A stretch of DNA of 64,000 nucleotides from Verrucomicrobiales bacterium (GCA_016795505.1 JAEUHH010000094.1:1-64000), one strand, 5' to 3'. Numbered from the stretch's first letter, positions 1 to 8,956 are shown. Numbers and translations: made by a program. The notes: generated by a model from the sequence alone, not told the origin.

Positions 1-252
1 AAGTTCCAAGTTCCAAGTTCCAAGTTCCAAGTTCCAAGTTCCAAGTTCCAAGTTCCAAGTTCCAAGTTCCAAGTTCCAAGTTCCAAAATCCAAAATCCAA
101 AATCCAAAATCCAAAATCCAAGATCCAAGATCCAAGATCCAAGATCCAAGATCCAAGATCCAAGTTCCAAGTTCCAAGTTCCAAGTTCCAAAATCCAAGA
201 TCCAAGATCCAAGATCCAAGATCCAAAATCCAAGATCCAAGATCCAAAATCC
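1..252. repeat. Heptanucleotide tandem array, 36 units
   Basis: Exactly 36 uninterrupted 7-bp units fill positions 1-252, and the array probably continues left of the window. Three variants occur in blocks: AAGTTCC (12 copies at 1-84), AAAATCC (5 copies at 85-119), then AAGATCC, a few more AAGTTCC, and a mix of AAGATCC and AAAATCC. The block order suggests successive slippage duplications. It ends 21 bp before the start of the permease gene at 274, so it occupies the 5' region of that gene. No function is evident. Confidence 0.97.
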
Positions 253-273
253 AATCCCCCGTTCTCAAGAAAA

Positions 274-1518
274 ATGTCCTGGCTCTCCCTCGCCTTCCGC
301 AACCTGCTCCGCAACGCCCGCCGGTCGGTCACCACGATCGCTGCGGTGGCGCTGGGCTATGCGGCGGTGAACATCATGGGTGGCTTTGCCGATTACCTCT
401 TCGTCAGCATTCGCGAGGCTTACATCTACGATCAGACCAACGGCCACGTGCAGGTGTGGAAAACCGGCGCCCGGCTCCATGGCGGCTCCGATCCCGGCGC
501 CTACCTGCTCAGCGGCGAGGACTACGCCGAGATCGAGGCCTTTGCCGCCGCCGATCCCCGCGTCCGGCTCGCCGCCCCCATGCTGGAGGTGCGCGGCAAC
601 CTCGACTACAACGGCGTGCCCGCCTTTTTCATGAGCCGCGCCATGGTCCCCAGCGATCAGGACGCTTTCTTCGAAGCCGCCACCGCCCTGCGCGCCCGCA
701 ACAATGCCCGCTATCGCGGCGAGGCCATCACCGACGAGACCACCACCGCCATTGGCATCACCGACGGCATGGCGGAGAATCTCCAGCTCGATGTCGGCGG
801 CAGCGTCATCCTCATGGCACCCACCGTCCAGGGGCAGATGAATGCCGCCGACGCCGAGGTCCATCAGGTCATCGACATGCCGGCCGAGGCTTTTGACGGC
901 AAGCTCGTCTTCATGCCCCTGTCGCTCGCCCAGTCGCTCTACGACACCCGCGGCGTGACCTCGGTACGCCTGCTGCTCCACGACGGCGCCGATACCGATG
1001 CCGTCACCGCCGCGCTGCGCGAGCACTTCGCCGGAAAAGACTGGGAGATCGTCCCCTGGTACATCCTGTCCGACCTCTACAACCGGACCAAGAAGATGTT
1101 CGACATCATCTTCGGCCTCGTCTTTGCCATCATCATCACCATCGTCACCATGTCCGTGCTCAACACCATCGGCATGGCCGTGGTCGAGCGCACCCGCGAG
1201 ATCGGCACCCTGCGCGCCATCGGGCTCAAGCGCCCCGGCGTGGTGAGGCTCTTCGGCATCGAGAGCGCCCTGCTCGGCCTGATCGGATCCGGCATCGGCC
1301 TGTTCATCACCGTCATCGTTTCCCTGTCCGTCGAAGCCGCCAAGCCGCTCTGGAATCCCCCGCTGACCACCCGGGCCGTCATCTGGCAGATCAAGCTCGT
1401 GCCGGAGTATCTCATCGCCACCTTCGCCCTGCTGGTGGTCTTCACCTTCTTCGCCGCCATCACCCCCGCCCGCCGCGCCGCCCGCCGCAGCATCGTCGAC
1501 TCGCTCGGCCACGTGTGA
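274..1518 (+). CDS. FtsX/LolC-type ABC transporter permease
   Basis: This 414-residue protein is an ABC permease of the LolC/LolE/MacB type. These families couple cytoplasmic ATP hydrolysis to lipoprotein or lipid handling on the periplasmic side of the inner membrane. It has the standard plan: one membrane segment near residues 18-38, a large periplasmic domain (about 40-270), then three membrane segments near 276-300, 327-352 and 378-401. The C-terminal FtsX domain carries the usual cytoplasmic loop VERTREIGTLRAIG and ends in TPARRAARR. The ATPase partner is not in the window and may lie left of position 1. The start is the ATG at 274, just after the heptamer array. The substrate cannot be told from sequence. 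Confidence 0.9.
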   Translation: MSWLSLAFRNLLRNARRSVTTIAAVALGYAAVNIMGGFADYLFVSIREAYIYDQTNGHVQVWKTGARLHGGSDPGAYLLSGEDYAEIEAFAAADPRVRLAAPMLEVRGNLDYNGVPAFFMSRAMVPSDQDAFFEAATALRARNNARYRGEAITDETTTAIGITDGMAENLQLDVGGSVILMAPTVQGQMNAADAEVHQVIDMPAEAFDGKLVFMPLSLAQSLYDTRGVTSVRLLLHDGADTDAVTAALREHFAGKDWEIVPWYILSDLYNRTKKMFDIIFGLVFAIIITIVTMSVLNTIGMAVVERTREIGTLRAIGLKRPGVVRLFGIESALLGLIGSGIGLFITVIVSLSVEAAKPLWNPPLTTRAVIWQIKLVPEYLIATFALLVVFTFFAAITPARRAARRSIVDSLGHV

Positions 1519-1639
1519 CCCCGGGAGCGGGGCCGGAAAAGCAGGCGAGCGCCCCCTTCCGGTTGATGGCGCCATGTCAGCCATTCACCGACATTTCGAC
1601 GGGACAAATCCACCACCTCGCCACCTCGGCTCCCCTCCT

Positions 1640-1688
1640 CCGAAAAAAGACGGGGCGCCGCATCCTCTCCAGGTTACTGCGGCGCCCC
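1640..1688 (-). terminator. Intrinsic terminator downstream of dedA
   Basis: A perfect 11-bp inverted repeat (GGGGCGCCGCA at 1652-1662, TGCGGCGCCCC at 1678-1688, 15-nt loop) is followed on the minus strand by a run of six T (complement of 1645-1650). That is the form of a rho-independent terminator for the minus-strand dedA transcript, about 155 nt past its stop. It lies between two convergent genes. I see nothing else in the 324-bp gap 1519-1842. Confidence 0.75.
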
Positions 1689-1842
1689 TGAGCCCCGGGA
1701 CGGGCGAATAACCACAAACATCCCGCCCCAAAGCCTGCCCGGAGGCTGCCATAACTGGCGTGATCGCGCAAACATTTGATGCATAAGGATGGCTCGCTCC
1801 GGCAAAAAAAATGCCGCCGCGCCCCGTCCCAGCCGGCTCCGC

Positions 1843-2538
1843 TCACTCCTGGTCGCTGCCCGGCCGCACCGGATGCCGTCCGGGGGCCTCCTCGCGGGCC
1901 TGCGCCCGGCGCGCCTTCCAGATCTCATAGACCATCGGCAGCACCGAGACAAAGATGATGCCCAGCACCACCAGTTCGAAGTTCTCCTTCACCACCGGGA
2001 TGTTGCCGAAGAACCATCCCGCCGGCAGGATCAGCCCCACCCACAGCAGCGCCCCCGTCACGTTGAAAAACATGAACCGCCGGTAGTTCATCGCCCCCGA
2101 TCCCGCCACGAACGGCGCGAACGTCCGCACGATCGGCACGAACCGCGCCAGGATGATCGTCTTGCCGCCGTACTTTTCGAAAAACTCGTTCGTCAGCGCC
2201 AGGTGCTTCGGTTTGAAGACACGCGGAAAGCGTCGCACCAATTGCTCGCCCGAAAAGCGGCCCACCGAGTAGTTCACCGAGTCCCCCAGCACCGCCGCGG
2301 CGAACAGCAGCACGGTCGCCGTCCACACGTTCAGTCCGCTCGCCGGGTCCGCCGCCAACGCCCCCACCGCAAAGATCAGCGAATCCCCCGGCAGGAAGGG
2401 CGTCACCACCAGCCCGGTCTCACAGAAAATGATCAGAAACAGGATCCCGTAGATCCAGGCCCCGTAGTCCCGCGTCAATTGGTGCAGGTGCTCCTGCAGG
2501 TGCAGGACGAAATCGAGAGCTTGTTTCAGCAGATCCAT
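1843..2538 (-). CDS. DedA family membrane protein
   Basis: This 231-residue integral membrane protein belongs to the DedA/SNARE-associated family. Some members recycle or flip undecaprenyl phosphate, and others affect membrane potential or drug tolerance. The family core is visible: FCETGLVVTPFLPGDSL near the N-terminus, the central ARFVPIVRTFAPFVAG motif with its conserved arginines, and a hydrophobic C-terminal half. The ATG at 2538 (protein start MDLLKQAL) is preferred over an upstream in-frame start at 2568, because it matches the usual family N-terminus. The gene is divergent from the antiporter gene at 2649, with a 110-bp shared upstream region. The exact substrate is not predictable. 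Confidence 0.93.
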   Translation of the reverse strand: MDLLKQALDFVLHLQEHLHQLTRDYGAWIYGILFLIIFCETGLVVTPFLPGDSLIFAVGALAADPASGLNVWTATVLLFAAAVLGDSVNYSVGRFSGEQLVRRFPRVFKPKHLALTNEFFEKYGGKTIILARFVPIVRTFAPFVAGSGAMNYRRFMFFNVTGALLWVGLILPAGWFFGNIPVVKENFELVVLGIIFVSVLPMVYEIWKARRAQAREEAPGRHPVRPGSDQE

Positions 2539-2648
2539 GGGCGCGGGAGTTAACCTCCGTCTCCCCAAATTTCAACCACCTCCCGCCGCGCCAGCCCCTT
2601 GCCAAAGCCGAATTCTCGGCGACGAGTCACGCCACTCCTACCTACCCT

Positions 2649-3602
2649 ATGCTTGCTGACAGCCTCTTTGTCCTGCTCTCCCTCGTCCTCCTCATCGCCG
2701 GCGCCGAAGGCCTCGTCCGCGGCAGCGCCTCCATCGCCCTCAAGCTCGGCCTCACCCCGCTCATGGTGGGGCTCACCGTCGTCGCCTTCGGCACCAGTTC
2801 GCCGGAGCTCGTCGTCAGCATCAAAGCCAGCCTCGCCGGCCAGGGCGACATCTCCGTCGGCAACGTGGTCGGGTCCAACATCTTCAACATCGCCGTCATC
2901 CTCGGCCTCACCGCCCTGATTTGCCCCGTCGCCGTCCAGTGGCAGTTGATCAAAATCGACGCCCCCATCATGGTCGGCGTCTCCCTGCTCATGCTCCTGC
3001 TGCTCGGCGATGGCGCCCTGAGCCGGGCGGAAGGCAGCCTGCTCTTTGCCGGCATTGTTTCCTACACCATCCTCAACGTCTACCTGGCCCGGCGCACCAC
3101 CACGCCCGCCGTCGAGGCCGAATTCGAGGAAGGCGTGCCGAAGCCGACCAGCCACTGGTGGGCCGACCTCCTGTTCATCGCCGGCGGACTCGCCCTGCTT
3201 GTCTTCGGCTCCGACCTCCTCGTCGAGCACGCCGTCTCCCTGGCCCGCTCCCTCGGCGTCAGCGAAGCCGTCATCGGCCTGACCATCATCGCCGCTGGCA
3301 CCAGCATGCCCGAGCTCGCCACCTCCATCGTGGCCGCCCTCCGCAAAGAGCCCGACATCGCCATCGGCAATGTCATCGGCTCGAACATCTTCAACATCCT
3401 CAGTATCCTCGGCCTCTGCTCCCTCGTCGCCCCCATCCAGTCCAGCGGCATCCGTCCCTTCGACTACTGGGCCATGATCGGCTGTGCCGTCCTCCTGCTC
3501 CCCATGCTCTGGACCGGCCGGAAGATCGTCCGCATCGAAGGCGCCATTTTGCTGGCCGCGTATGGGGCCTATTTGTACGTGCTGTGGCCGAAGGCCGCCT
3601 GA
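2649..3602 (+). CDS. Calcium/sodium antiporter (CaCA family, YrbG-like)
   Basis: This 317-residue inner-membrane cation exchanger has the two inverted alpha-repeats of the CaCA superfamily. Repeat one has GTSSPELVVS and GNVVGSNIFN; repeat two has GTSMPELATS and GNVIGSNIFN. The acidic residue in each GTSxPE motif forms the ion site in characterised members. About ten hydrophobic segments are present and the length is typical of YrbG. The last codons (Ala-Ala-stop) lie inside a GC-rich palindrome that begins the 3594-4065 repeat array, so the repeat supplies this gene's stop codon. The ion pair is inferred from the family. Confidence 0.94.
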   Translation: MLADSLFVLLSLVLLIAGAEGLVRGSASIALKLGLTPLMVGLTVVAFGTSSPELVVSIKASLAGQGDISVGNVVGSNIFNIAVILGLTALICPVAVQWQLIKIDAPIMVGVSLLMLLLLGDGALSRAEGSLLFAGIVSYTILNVYLARRTTTPAVEAEFEEGVPKPTSHWWADLLFIAGGLALLVFGSDLLVEHAVSLARSLGVSEAVIGLTIIAAGTSMPELATSIVAALRKEPDIAIGNVIGSNIFNILSILGLCSLVAPIQSSGIRPFDYWAMIGCAVLLLPMLWTGRKIVRIEGAILLAAYGAYLYVLWPKAA

Positions 3603-4065
3603 CGGCGGAAATCCGAAGCCGCCTGCGGCGGAAATCCGAAATCCTAAGCTCTAAATCCGAAACAATTTCGAATGTCCAATCAGGAAAGGCTCAAAACCGA
3701 TACGGCTATCCCTTTGCCACTCATTCTCTTGTCCCATCCTCTGCGCCTCCGCGCCTCTGCGCCTCTGCGCCTCTGCGCCTCTGCGTGAGATTCTCCCAGA
3801 TTCCGCGCCGGAAATCCGAAACGAATTCGAATGTCCAATCAGGAAAGGTTCAAAACCGATACGGCTAATCCTTTGCCACTCATTTTCTTGTCCCATCCTC
3901 TGCGCCTCCGCGCCTCTGCGTGAGATTCTCCCAGATTCCGCGCCGGAAATCCGAAACGAATTCGAATGTCCAATCAGGAGAGGCTCGAAACCGACACGGC
4001 TGTTCCTTTGCCGCTCATTCTCTCGTCCAAGCCTCTGCGCCTCCGCGCCTCTGCGTAAGACTTTC
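3594..4065 (+). repeat. 135-bp repeat array, plus orientation
   Basis: The array begins with a palindrome made of GCCGCC, TGA and CGGCGG, which includes the antiporter stop codon. A second similar palindrome and AAATCCG motifs follow, then three repeats anchored on AATGTCCAATCAGG at about 3671, 3830 and 3965. The second interval is 135 bp. The first is 159 bp because the 8-mer GCGCCTCT is present three extra times. The same unit occurs in reverse orientation at 11955-12314. No open frame in it looks like a gene. Confidence 0.92.
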
Positions 4066-4102
4066 CCGCCGACCCGACAGCCTGACTCCTGAAAACGTGT
4101 TT

Positions 4103-4169
4103 CCGATCAAACCCTGTTTCCTCTCCGATCAGACCCTGTTCGATCGGCGATGAGACCCTGTTCGATCGG
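4103..4169 (+). repeat. 22-bp-period ACCCTGT units, cluster A (3 units)
   Basis: Three units start at 4103, 4125 and 4147. Each has CCGAT-like and ATCGG-like ends around a central ACCCTGT, and shares its end base with the next unit, giving a 22-bp period. They lie between the 135-bp array and the secreted-protein gene at 4251. I see no gene between 3603 and 4250. Confidence 0.9.
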
Positions 4170-4250
4170 AAAACCGGCTGCCTGACTTCCGTGCGACTCT
4201 GATCCGGCGGCGGGTTGCGGCGAGGCGGGGCTGTGGCACGCTGTGGGCGG

Positions 4251-5462
4251 ATGAATCTGCGCCTTTCCTCACCCTCTCCCTTTCCCCGGACGGCCGGTCG
4301 ATGGCCGGGGCTGCTGATCCTGCTGGCTCTGGTCGCTCTGCTGTCGCCGACGGCGGCACGGGCCCAATCGGCGAACGCCGTGACGGAGGATACGGCCCGC
4401 CTGCTGGCCGGCCTGCCGATCCGCGGTGGCAGCGGGCTGGAGGCGGTGGCGGCCTCGGCCGAGGCGCGCAACCACGCAGCGGCGATGGAGGAACTGTGGA
4501 CGCGGTGGGAACAGATCCGGCTGGGAAAGATGCGGAACTGGGCGGCGCTCCAGGTGCGCCCGCAGATCCGGCGACCCAAGACGCTGTTTTACCTGTTCGG
4601 CGGGCCGGATCTGGTGTCGGCGGCGACCCTGTTCCCGGGGGTGGAACTCTACACGCTCGGTGGCCTGGAGCCGGTGGGTCAGATCCCGGACCTCCGCACG
4701 ATGTCGCCGGAGGCACTGGCGCAATCGCTCGCCCAGGTCCGGCACAACTTGCGCAGCATCCAGGAAAAAGGCTTTTTCGAAACGCGGGAGATGCGGACCG
4801 ATCTGGCGCAGGGGAGCGTGAGCGGCGTGTGGCCGATCCTCGCGCTGTTCGCGGTGCGGACCGGCCACGAGGTGACGGAGTGGTCGCGGATCGGACTGGA
4901 TCGCGACGGCCGGGTCATCGCCGGCGGCGCCACGGGCGGCGGTCCCCAGGGCGTGCAGCTCACCCTGCGCTCGGCCGATCCGGCGGCAGGGACGCAGACG
5001 GTGCATTACTTCTCGGCGGATGTGTCGGACGCGGGTCTCGGACGCGACGGGCGCTATCTGGCTTACCTGTCGGATCAGTCGCCGGGCGGCACTTACCTGA
5101 AGGCGGCCTCCTATCTGATGCACGAGGACAGCTTCAGCCGGATCCGCGGCTTTCTGCTGGAGCGGTCGGTGTTCATCCTGCAGGACGCCTCGGGCATCCC
5201 GGCGGCACGCTTCGAGACCGGCGACTGGGACATTCGCACCTACGGGCGTTATGCGGGACCGGTGGACATTTTCAAGGAATACGAGCAGCCGGGGCTCTAT
5301 GGCTGGTTCCAGCCGCCGCGCTGGCGGGGGCCGCTGCCGTTCGGGGCGAATTACCGGTATTCCGACGAGGACGCGCACCAGATCTTCCTGATCCGCCAGC
5401 GCTGGCCCGACGAGGCGCCGGCGGCCGGGACTCCGCTGCGGGCGGTGCCGACGGTGCCCTGA
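4251..5462 (+). CDS. Secreted protein of unknown function
   Basis: I do not recognise this 403-residue protein. The chosen ATG at 4251 gives an N-terminus with a signal-peptide form: basic residues, a hydrophobic stretch (LLILLALVALLSP) and an Ala-rich cleavage region ARAQS. An upstream in-frame start at 4215 is less likely because it would place 12 charged residues before the signal. The mature part is mixed alpha/beta with few cysteines and contains the segment LFYLFGGPDLVSAATLFPG, which looks structurally conserved. No enzyme motif is evident. A serine hydrolase gene follows 52 bp downstream in the same direction, so the two may be co-transcribed and act together outside the cytoplasm. Confidence 0.8.
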   Translation: MNLRLSSPSPFPRTAGRWPGLLILLALVALLSPTAARAQSANAVTEDTARLLAGLPIRGGSGLEAVAASAEARNHAAAMEELWTRWEQIRLGKMRNWAALQVRPQIRRPKTLFYLFGGPDLVSAATLFPGVELYTLGGLEPVGQIPDLRTMSPEALAQSLAQVRHNLRSIQEKGFFETREMRTDLAQGSVSGVWPILALFAVRTGHEVTEWSRIGLDRDGRVIAGGATGGGPQGVQLTLRSADPAAGTQTVHYFSADVSDAGLGRDGRYLAYLSDQSPGGTYLKAASYLMHEDSFSRIRGFLLERSVFILQDASGIPAARFETGDWDIRTYGRYAGPVDIFKEYEQPGLYGWFQPPRWRGPLPFGANYRYSDEDAHQIFLIRQRWPDEAPAAGTPLRAVPTVP

Positions 5463-5514
5463 GGCGGGGCGGCGTTTCCGGATGACGACGGGGATTTCCG
5501 ACCGATCTTGGGTC

Positions 5515-6591
5515 ATGCCTGTCAGCACATGTCGTCACTCCCCCGCCCGGCGGGTCGCCGTCTGGCTGCCGGCTCTGGGCGCCCTGACCCTGCCGGTGAC
5601 CGGACTGGCGCAGAAGCTCTCCTCGGCCGGCCTGCGGGAGGCGGCGGCTTACTCACGCGGAACAGGCCAGGTGGCCTTGCTGGTATGGCAGGATGGCTCG
5701 AACCGCCTGCGGGAAACGTCCGACCGGCTCCGGCAGCAGGACGGGGTCCACGATGTGCGGAGCGTGACGAAAAGCCTGTGGGCGCTGGCGGCGCTGAAGG
5801 CGGTGGAGGAAGGCCACGCGTCGCTCGATGCCCCCGTGTCCCGCTGGCTGCCGGAGTGGAGCGCCGACGCCCGCGGGACGCTGACTCTGCGGCAGATGCT
5901 GTCGATGACTTCGGGATTGGAGCCGGCGGCCTCGGCGATCTATCGGCAGGGTTTTCGGGACCTGAATCGCATCGCGCTGGCCACCCCGCGGACGCTGGAG
6001 CCAGGGTCGGCTTTCCGCTACGGGCCATCGGGCTACGAATGCGGCTGGGAAACGCTGCGGCGCGCCGTTTCCCCCACCGGCCTGCCGCTGGAGCTGTGGT
6101 ACGCCCGGCAGGTGGCCGAGCCGGCGGGGGCGCAGGCGCCGTGGCTGAAGCGCGACGACACGGGCCGGCCGTTCGCCTCGGCCGGGGCCAGGCTGCGGCC
6201 GGAGGACCTGCTGCATCTCGGCACCATGCTGGCCCGCGACGGCAAGGCCGGGCCGCTGCGGCGGGTGCTGACGGAGGAGTCGATCGACACCGCCTTCCGC
6301 GGGACGACAGCGAATCCGGCCTACGGGCTGGGTTTCTGGCTCAATGCCCGGGCGGCGGCTCCGGAAGCGGCGGAGGCCTTTCCGGAAGACCTGGTGGACC
6401 TGAAGCCAGCCGAAGTGGACTGGACCGCGGTCTGCCTGTCGCGGGCGGCACCGGCCGACCTGGCGGCGATGCTGGGATCGAGCGGCCAGCGGGTTTACAT
6501 TTCCCGCGCGAGGCGGCTGGTGGTGGTGCGACTGGGCGAGGGCAAGGACTTCCGCGACGCGGACTTCCTGGGCCGGCTGTTCGGCGGCTGA
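5515..6591 (+). CDS. Exported serine hydrolase (class C beta-lactamase / PBP-like family)
   Basis: This 358-residue protein has a signal peptide (hydrophobic VAVWLPALGALTLPV, then GLAQ) and the beta-lactamase-like fold motifs. The SxxK nucleophile motif is SVTK at residues 83-86, followed by the typical LDAPVSRWLPEW and LTLRQMLSMTSGL segments. A tyrosine-containing motif lies near 169 (YGPSGYE). A clear KTG/HTG box is not visible. Family members hydrolyse peptides, esters or beta-lactams, so substrate and periplasmic role are open. I chose the ATG at 5515 because it sits directly before the signal peptide; 5482 is an alternative. It follows the unknown secreted protein and converges on the oxidoreductase gene with a 21-bp gap. 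Confidence 0.85.
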   Translation: MPVSTCRHSPARRVAVWLPALGALTLPVTGLAQKLSSAGLREAAAYSRGTGQVALLVWQDGSNRLRETSDRLRQQDGVHDVRSVTKSLWALAALKAVEEGHASLDAPVSRWLPEWSADARGTLTLRQMLSMTSGLEPAASAIYRQGFRDLNRIALATPRTLEPGSAFRYGPSGYECGWETLRRAVSPTGLPLELWYARQVAEPAGAQAPWLKRDDTGRPFASAGARLRPEDLLHLGTMLARDGKAGPLRRVLTEESIDTAFRGTTANPAYGLGFWLNARAAAPEAAEAFPEDLVDLKPAEVDWTAVCLSRAAPADLAAMLGSSGQRVYISRARRLVVVRLGEGKDFRDADFLGRLFGG

Positions 6592-6612
6592 GCACCTGCC
6601 GCGCGGCGGCAA

Positions 6613-7779
6613 TCAGCCGGCTTTCATCCCGGCAAAGAAGGCGCGATGGCCCTCCAGCACGCGGGCGCGGGCCTCTTCGTTGACTTCCAGCGACCACTCG
6701 CCGCGCTCCATCGTGCCGCCCAGCAGAATGCCGTCGGTGCGGGGAAACATGTAGAGCGCCCCGGCGAGGGTGATGTAATCGACCTCGGGCTGTGGCAGCA
6801 GCACGATGAGCTGGCCCTTGATTGGCGTGAGCTCCTCGTCACCACAGAGCGCCCTGGCCCCGAGACCGGTGCAATTGACCACGACGGGCTCTTCGAGTGC
6901 CTGCCATTCCTCCTGCGACGCGAACTCGCGCACCACGATCCGCCCGCCGAACTGAAGGAAGTCCCGGAGAACGGCGGCGAGATAGACCGGCGTCTCGATG
7001 AACAGGGTGGAAAACCGCCGCGCATGGGGCGTGGGAAACGGATGCCCGCCGGGAGTGTAGGCGGCGCCATCGGGATAGAGATCGGCGATGGGATCGGCGC
7101 GGTAGGACTCTTCCGGTGCCTCGGTGCAGGAGTAGTTTTCGATCCACCGCACCCCGTAGTGGTGGCCGGTGAGGTCCTGGAAATACCGGTGCGACAGCCG
7201 CGCGGCGCGCTCCTGGAGTGCCTCGTAAGCGGGGGTGCGGTGGGCGCGATCGGACACGGTGAACGGCTGCCACTGGGCGCCCGCGATATTCGATGTCGTC
7301 TGGGGCGGGAGATCCTTCGCATAAATCGTCACCTGCGAGCCGCGCCGCTGAAGCAGCCGTGCGGTGGCCAATCCCACCGCTCCGCAGCCGATCACGGCAT
7401 GACTGGCCGCCGGATGGGCCTCGGCCAACTCCACCGCGAGGTGGGCGGTGCCCCACGACAGCGACACGCCCCCGCCGCCGTGGCCGTAGTGGTGGATCAC
7501 CGTTTTCCGCCCTTGGGTCTCGGCGCGCACCACGAATCCGGAGGGCCGGAAAGGCCGCAGCCCCACCACCGTCCGGATGATGCGGTCCTCCTCCACCCGC
7601 ACCGGGGCAAATTCCCGGCCCGGCGTCTCTTTCGGCGGGGGCCCGGTTTGCGCCGACGGTTCAGGCTCCGCCTCGACCGGTGGCATGGGTTCCGCCGGCC
7701 GGCAACCCGTCATCCCGACAGCGGTGAGACCGGCGGCCCGGAGCAGCGATCGACGGGGCATGGAGTCGGGAGAGGTCAT
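6613..7779 (-). CDS. Tat-type FAD-dependent oxidoreductase (D-amino-acid oxidase-like)
   Basis: This 388-residue protein starts with a twin-arginine-like leader (PRRSLLRAAG) and a possible lipobox ending MTGC, so export of a folded, FAD-loaded enzyme is likely. A roughly 125-residue N-terminal part precedes the dinucleotide-binding motif VIGCGAVGLATARLL, followed by strand and loop features of the DAO fold (VTIYAKDLPPQTTSN, later VVNCTGLGARALCGD and the C-terminal TPIKGQLIVL). D-amino-acid oxidases place the FAD motif at the extreme N-terminus, so the long leader is unusual. The substrate is probably an amine or amino acid, but this is inference. The gene is divergent from the thioesterase operon at 7867. 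Confidence 0.82.
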   Translation of the reverse strand: MTSPDSMPRRSLLRAAGLTAVGMTGCRPAEPMPPVEAEPEPSAQTGPPPKETPGREFAPVRVEEDRIIRTVVGLRPFRPSGFVVRAETQGRKTVIHHYGHGGGGVSLSWGTAHLAVELAEAHPAASHAVIGCGAVGLATARLLQRRGSQVTIYAKDLPPQTTSNIAGAQWQPFTVSDRAHRTPAYEALQERAARLSHRYFQDLTGHHYGVRWIENYSCTEAPEESYRADPIADLYPDGAAYTPGGHPFPTPHARRFSTLFIETPVYLAAVLRDFLQFGGRIVVREFASQEEWQALEEPVVVNCTGLGARALCGDEELTPIKGQLIVLLPQPEVDYITLAGALYMFPRTDGILLGGTMERGEWSLEVNEEARARVLEGHRAFFAGMKAG

Positions 7780-7866
7780 GCAGTCGCGCAGAGTGTCGCG
7801 CCCCCTTCCGGACCGGGCAAGGTTCGATCTTGAATCGCTTCCGATGCCGTGGACCGTATCCCCTGC

Positions 7867-8379
7867 ATGCCCGCCCACCGATTCCTCTACCGCAAGCGCG
7901 TCGAGTTCGCCGACACCGACGTCGCCGGCATCGTCCACTTCTCCAATTTCTTCCGCTACATGGAAGTCGCCGAGCACTCCTTCTACCGGTCGCTCGGCTT
8001 TTCCGTCCATGACTTCCGCCCGCGGCCCGGCGCGCCACCGATCGGCTGGCCCCGGGTCCATGCCTCGGCGGATTACCGGCTGCCGCTCTTTTTCGAGGAG
8101 GAAGTCGAGATCGAACTGCTCATCGAGGAGATCCGCGGAAAAACGATCAAATACTTCTTCCGGTTCTGGAAACAGCCCGATGACGACGACGCCCGCGCTC
8201 TCGCGGCCACCGGTCGCTTCGTCGTGGTGTGCGTGGCCTTCGGCGAGGGCAGCAGCGGTGGCGGCCACGGCCACACCGGCCGGCGCATGAAAGCGGTTGC
8301 GATCCCCGACGAAGTGCGCGACCGAATCGAACCCGCGCCCGCCGAACTCCTGGCCGATGCGGCCGAACCCAAACCCTGA
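7867..8379 (+). CDS. Hotdog-fold acyl-CoA thioesterase (YbgC/4HBT type)
   Basis: This is a 170-residue single hotdog domain. The motif VEFADTDVAGIVHFSNFF is the YbgC / 4-hydroxybenzoyl-CoA thioesterase active-site region, in which the Asp after FADT is catalytic. A Gly/His-rich loop (GEGSSGGGHGHTGR) near residue 140 is unlike the family core. The ATG at 7867 is preferred over a GTG at 7849 because it matches the usual family start. The stop codon is one base away from the start of the next gene, so translation is probably coupled. Context with an acyl-CoA-ligase-like gene suggests that both act on the same thioester pool. The substrate is unknown. Confidence 0.9.
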   Translation: MPAHRFLYRKRVEFADTDVAGIVHFSNFFRYMEVAEHSFYRSLGFSVHDFRPRPGAPPIGWPRVHASADYRLPLFFEEEVEIELLIEEIRGKTIKYFFRFWKQPDDDDARALAATGRFVVVCVAFGEGSSGGGHGHTGRRMKAVAIPDEVRDRIEPAPAELLADAAEPKP

Positions 8380-8380
8380 A

Positions 8381-8956
8381 ATGAGCAAGACGATGGGAAG
8401 CTATACTTGGTTGTTATTCGCCCTCGGCACGGTCGTGACCTGGGGTCTGTACGGCATTTTCCTCCATGCCGGTCAGATGGGGATGGGAGATCCGGCCAAT
8501 GGCCGCTACAAGGCCTTCCTGTTCGTCGGCGTCGCCTATTTCATCACCGCCGTGCTCGCCCCGGCCGCCGTGCTGTGGTTCAACAAGGCCACCTGGACCT
8601 TCCCGGCCAAAGGCCTCTGGCTCTCGCTCTTCGCCGGTATCCTCGGGGCCATCGGCGCCTTTTTCGTGCTCCTCGCCCTCGGCGCCGCCATCGGGGCCAA
8701 GGTGCAGAATGCCCCCGGCGTGGTCATGTCGATCATCTTCGCCGGCGCGCCCATCGTGAACGCCATCGTCGCCATCTCCATGGCCCACGACTGGGGCAAG
8801 GTCCGCTGGCCCTTCGTCCTCGGCCTGGTCATGGCCGCCGCCGGTGGCTTCCTGGTCACGAAGTTCAAGCCCGTCCACGCCCCGCCCGCCAAACCGGCGG
8901 AGAAAGTGGCTGCCGCGCCCAAATACACGCCCGAGACCGATCCCTTCCGCCGCTGA
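8381..8956 (+). CDS. DMT-like integral membrane protein
   Basis: This 191-residue protein has about five hydrophobic segments and a short charged C-terminal tail. Glycine-rich segments such as LGAIGAFFVLLALGAAIGA and the half-size length resemble one repeat of a drug/metabolite (EamA-like) transporter, but I cannot place it in a named family. It starts at the ATG at 8381, one base after the thioesterase stop, and is followed 31 bp later by the ligase-like gene. A role in moving a small organic acid or acyl compound is plausible from context only. Confidence 0.75.
   Translation: MSKTMGSYTWLLFALGTVVTWGLYGIFLHAGQMGMGDPANGRYKAFLFVGVAYFITAVLAPAAVLWFNKATWTFPAKGLWLSLFAGILGAIGAFFVLLALGAAIGAKVQNAPGVVMSIIFAGAPIVNAIVAISMAHDWGKVRWPFVLGLVMAAAGGFLVTKFKPVHAPPAKPAEKVAAAPKYTPETDPFRR

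Noticed and set aside
265-1584. Long minus-strand frame across the permease gene
   Set aside because: It is the high-GC antisense shadow of a gene with clear FtsX-domain motifs on the plus strand.
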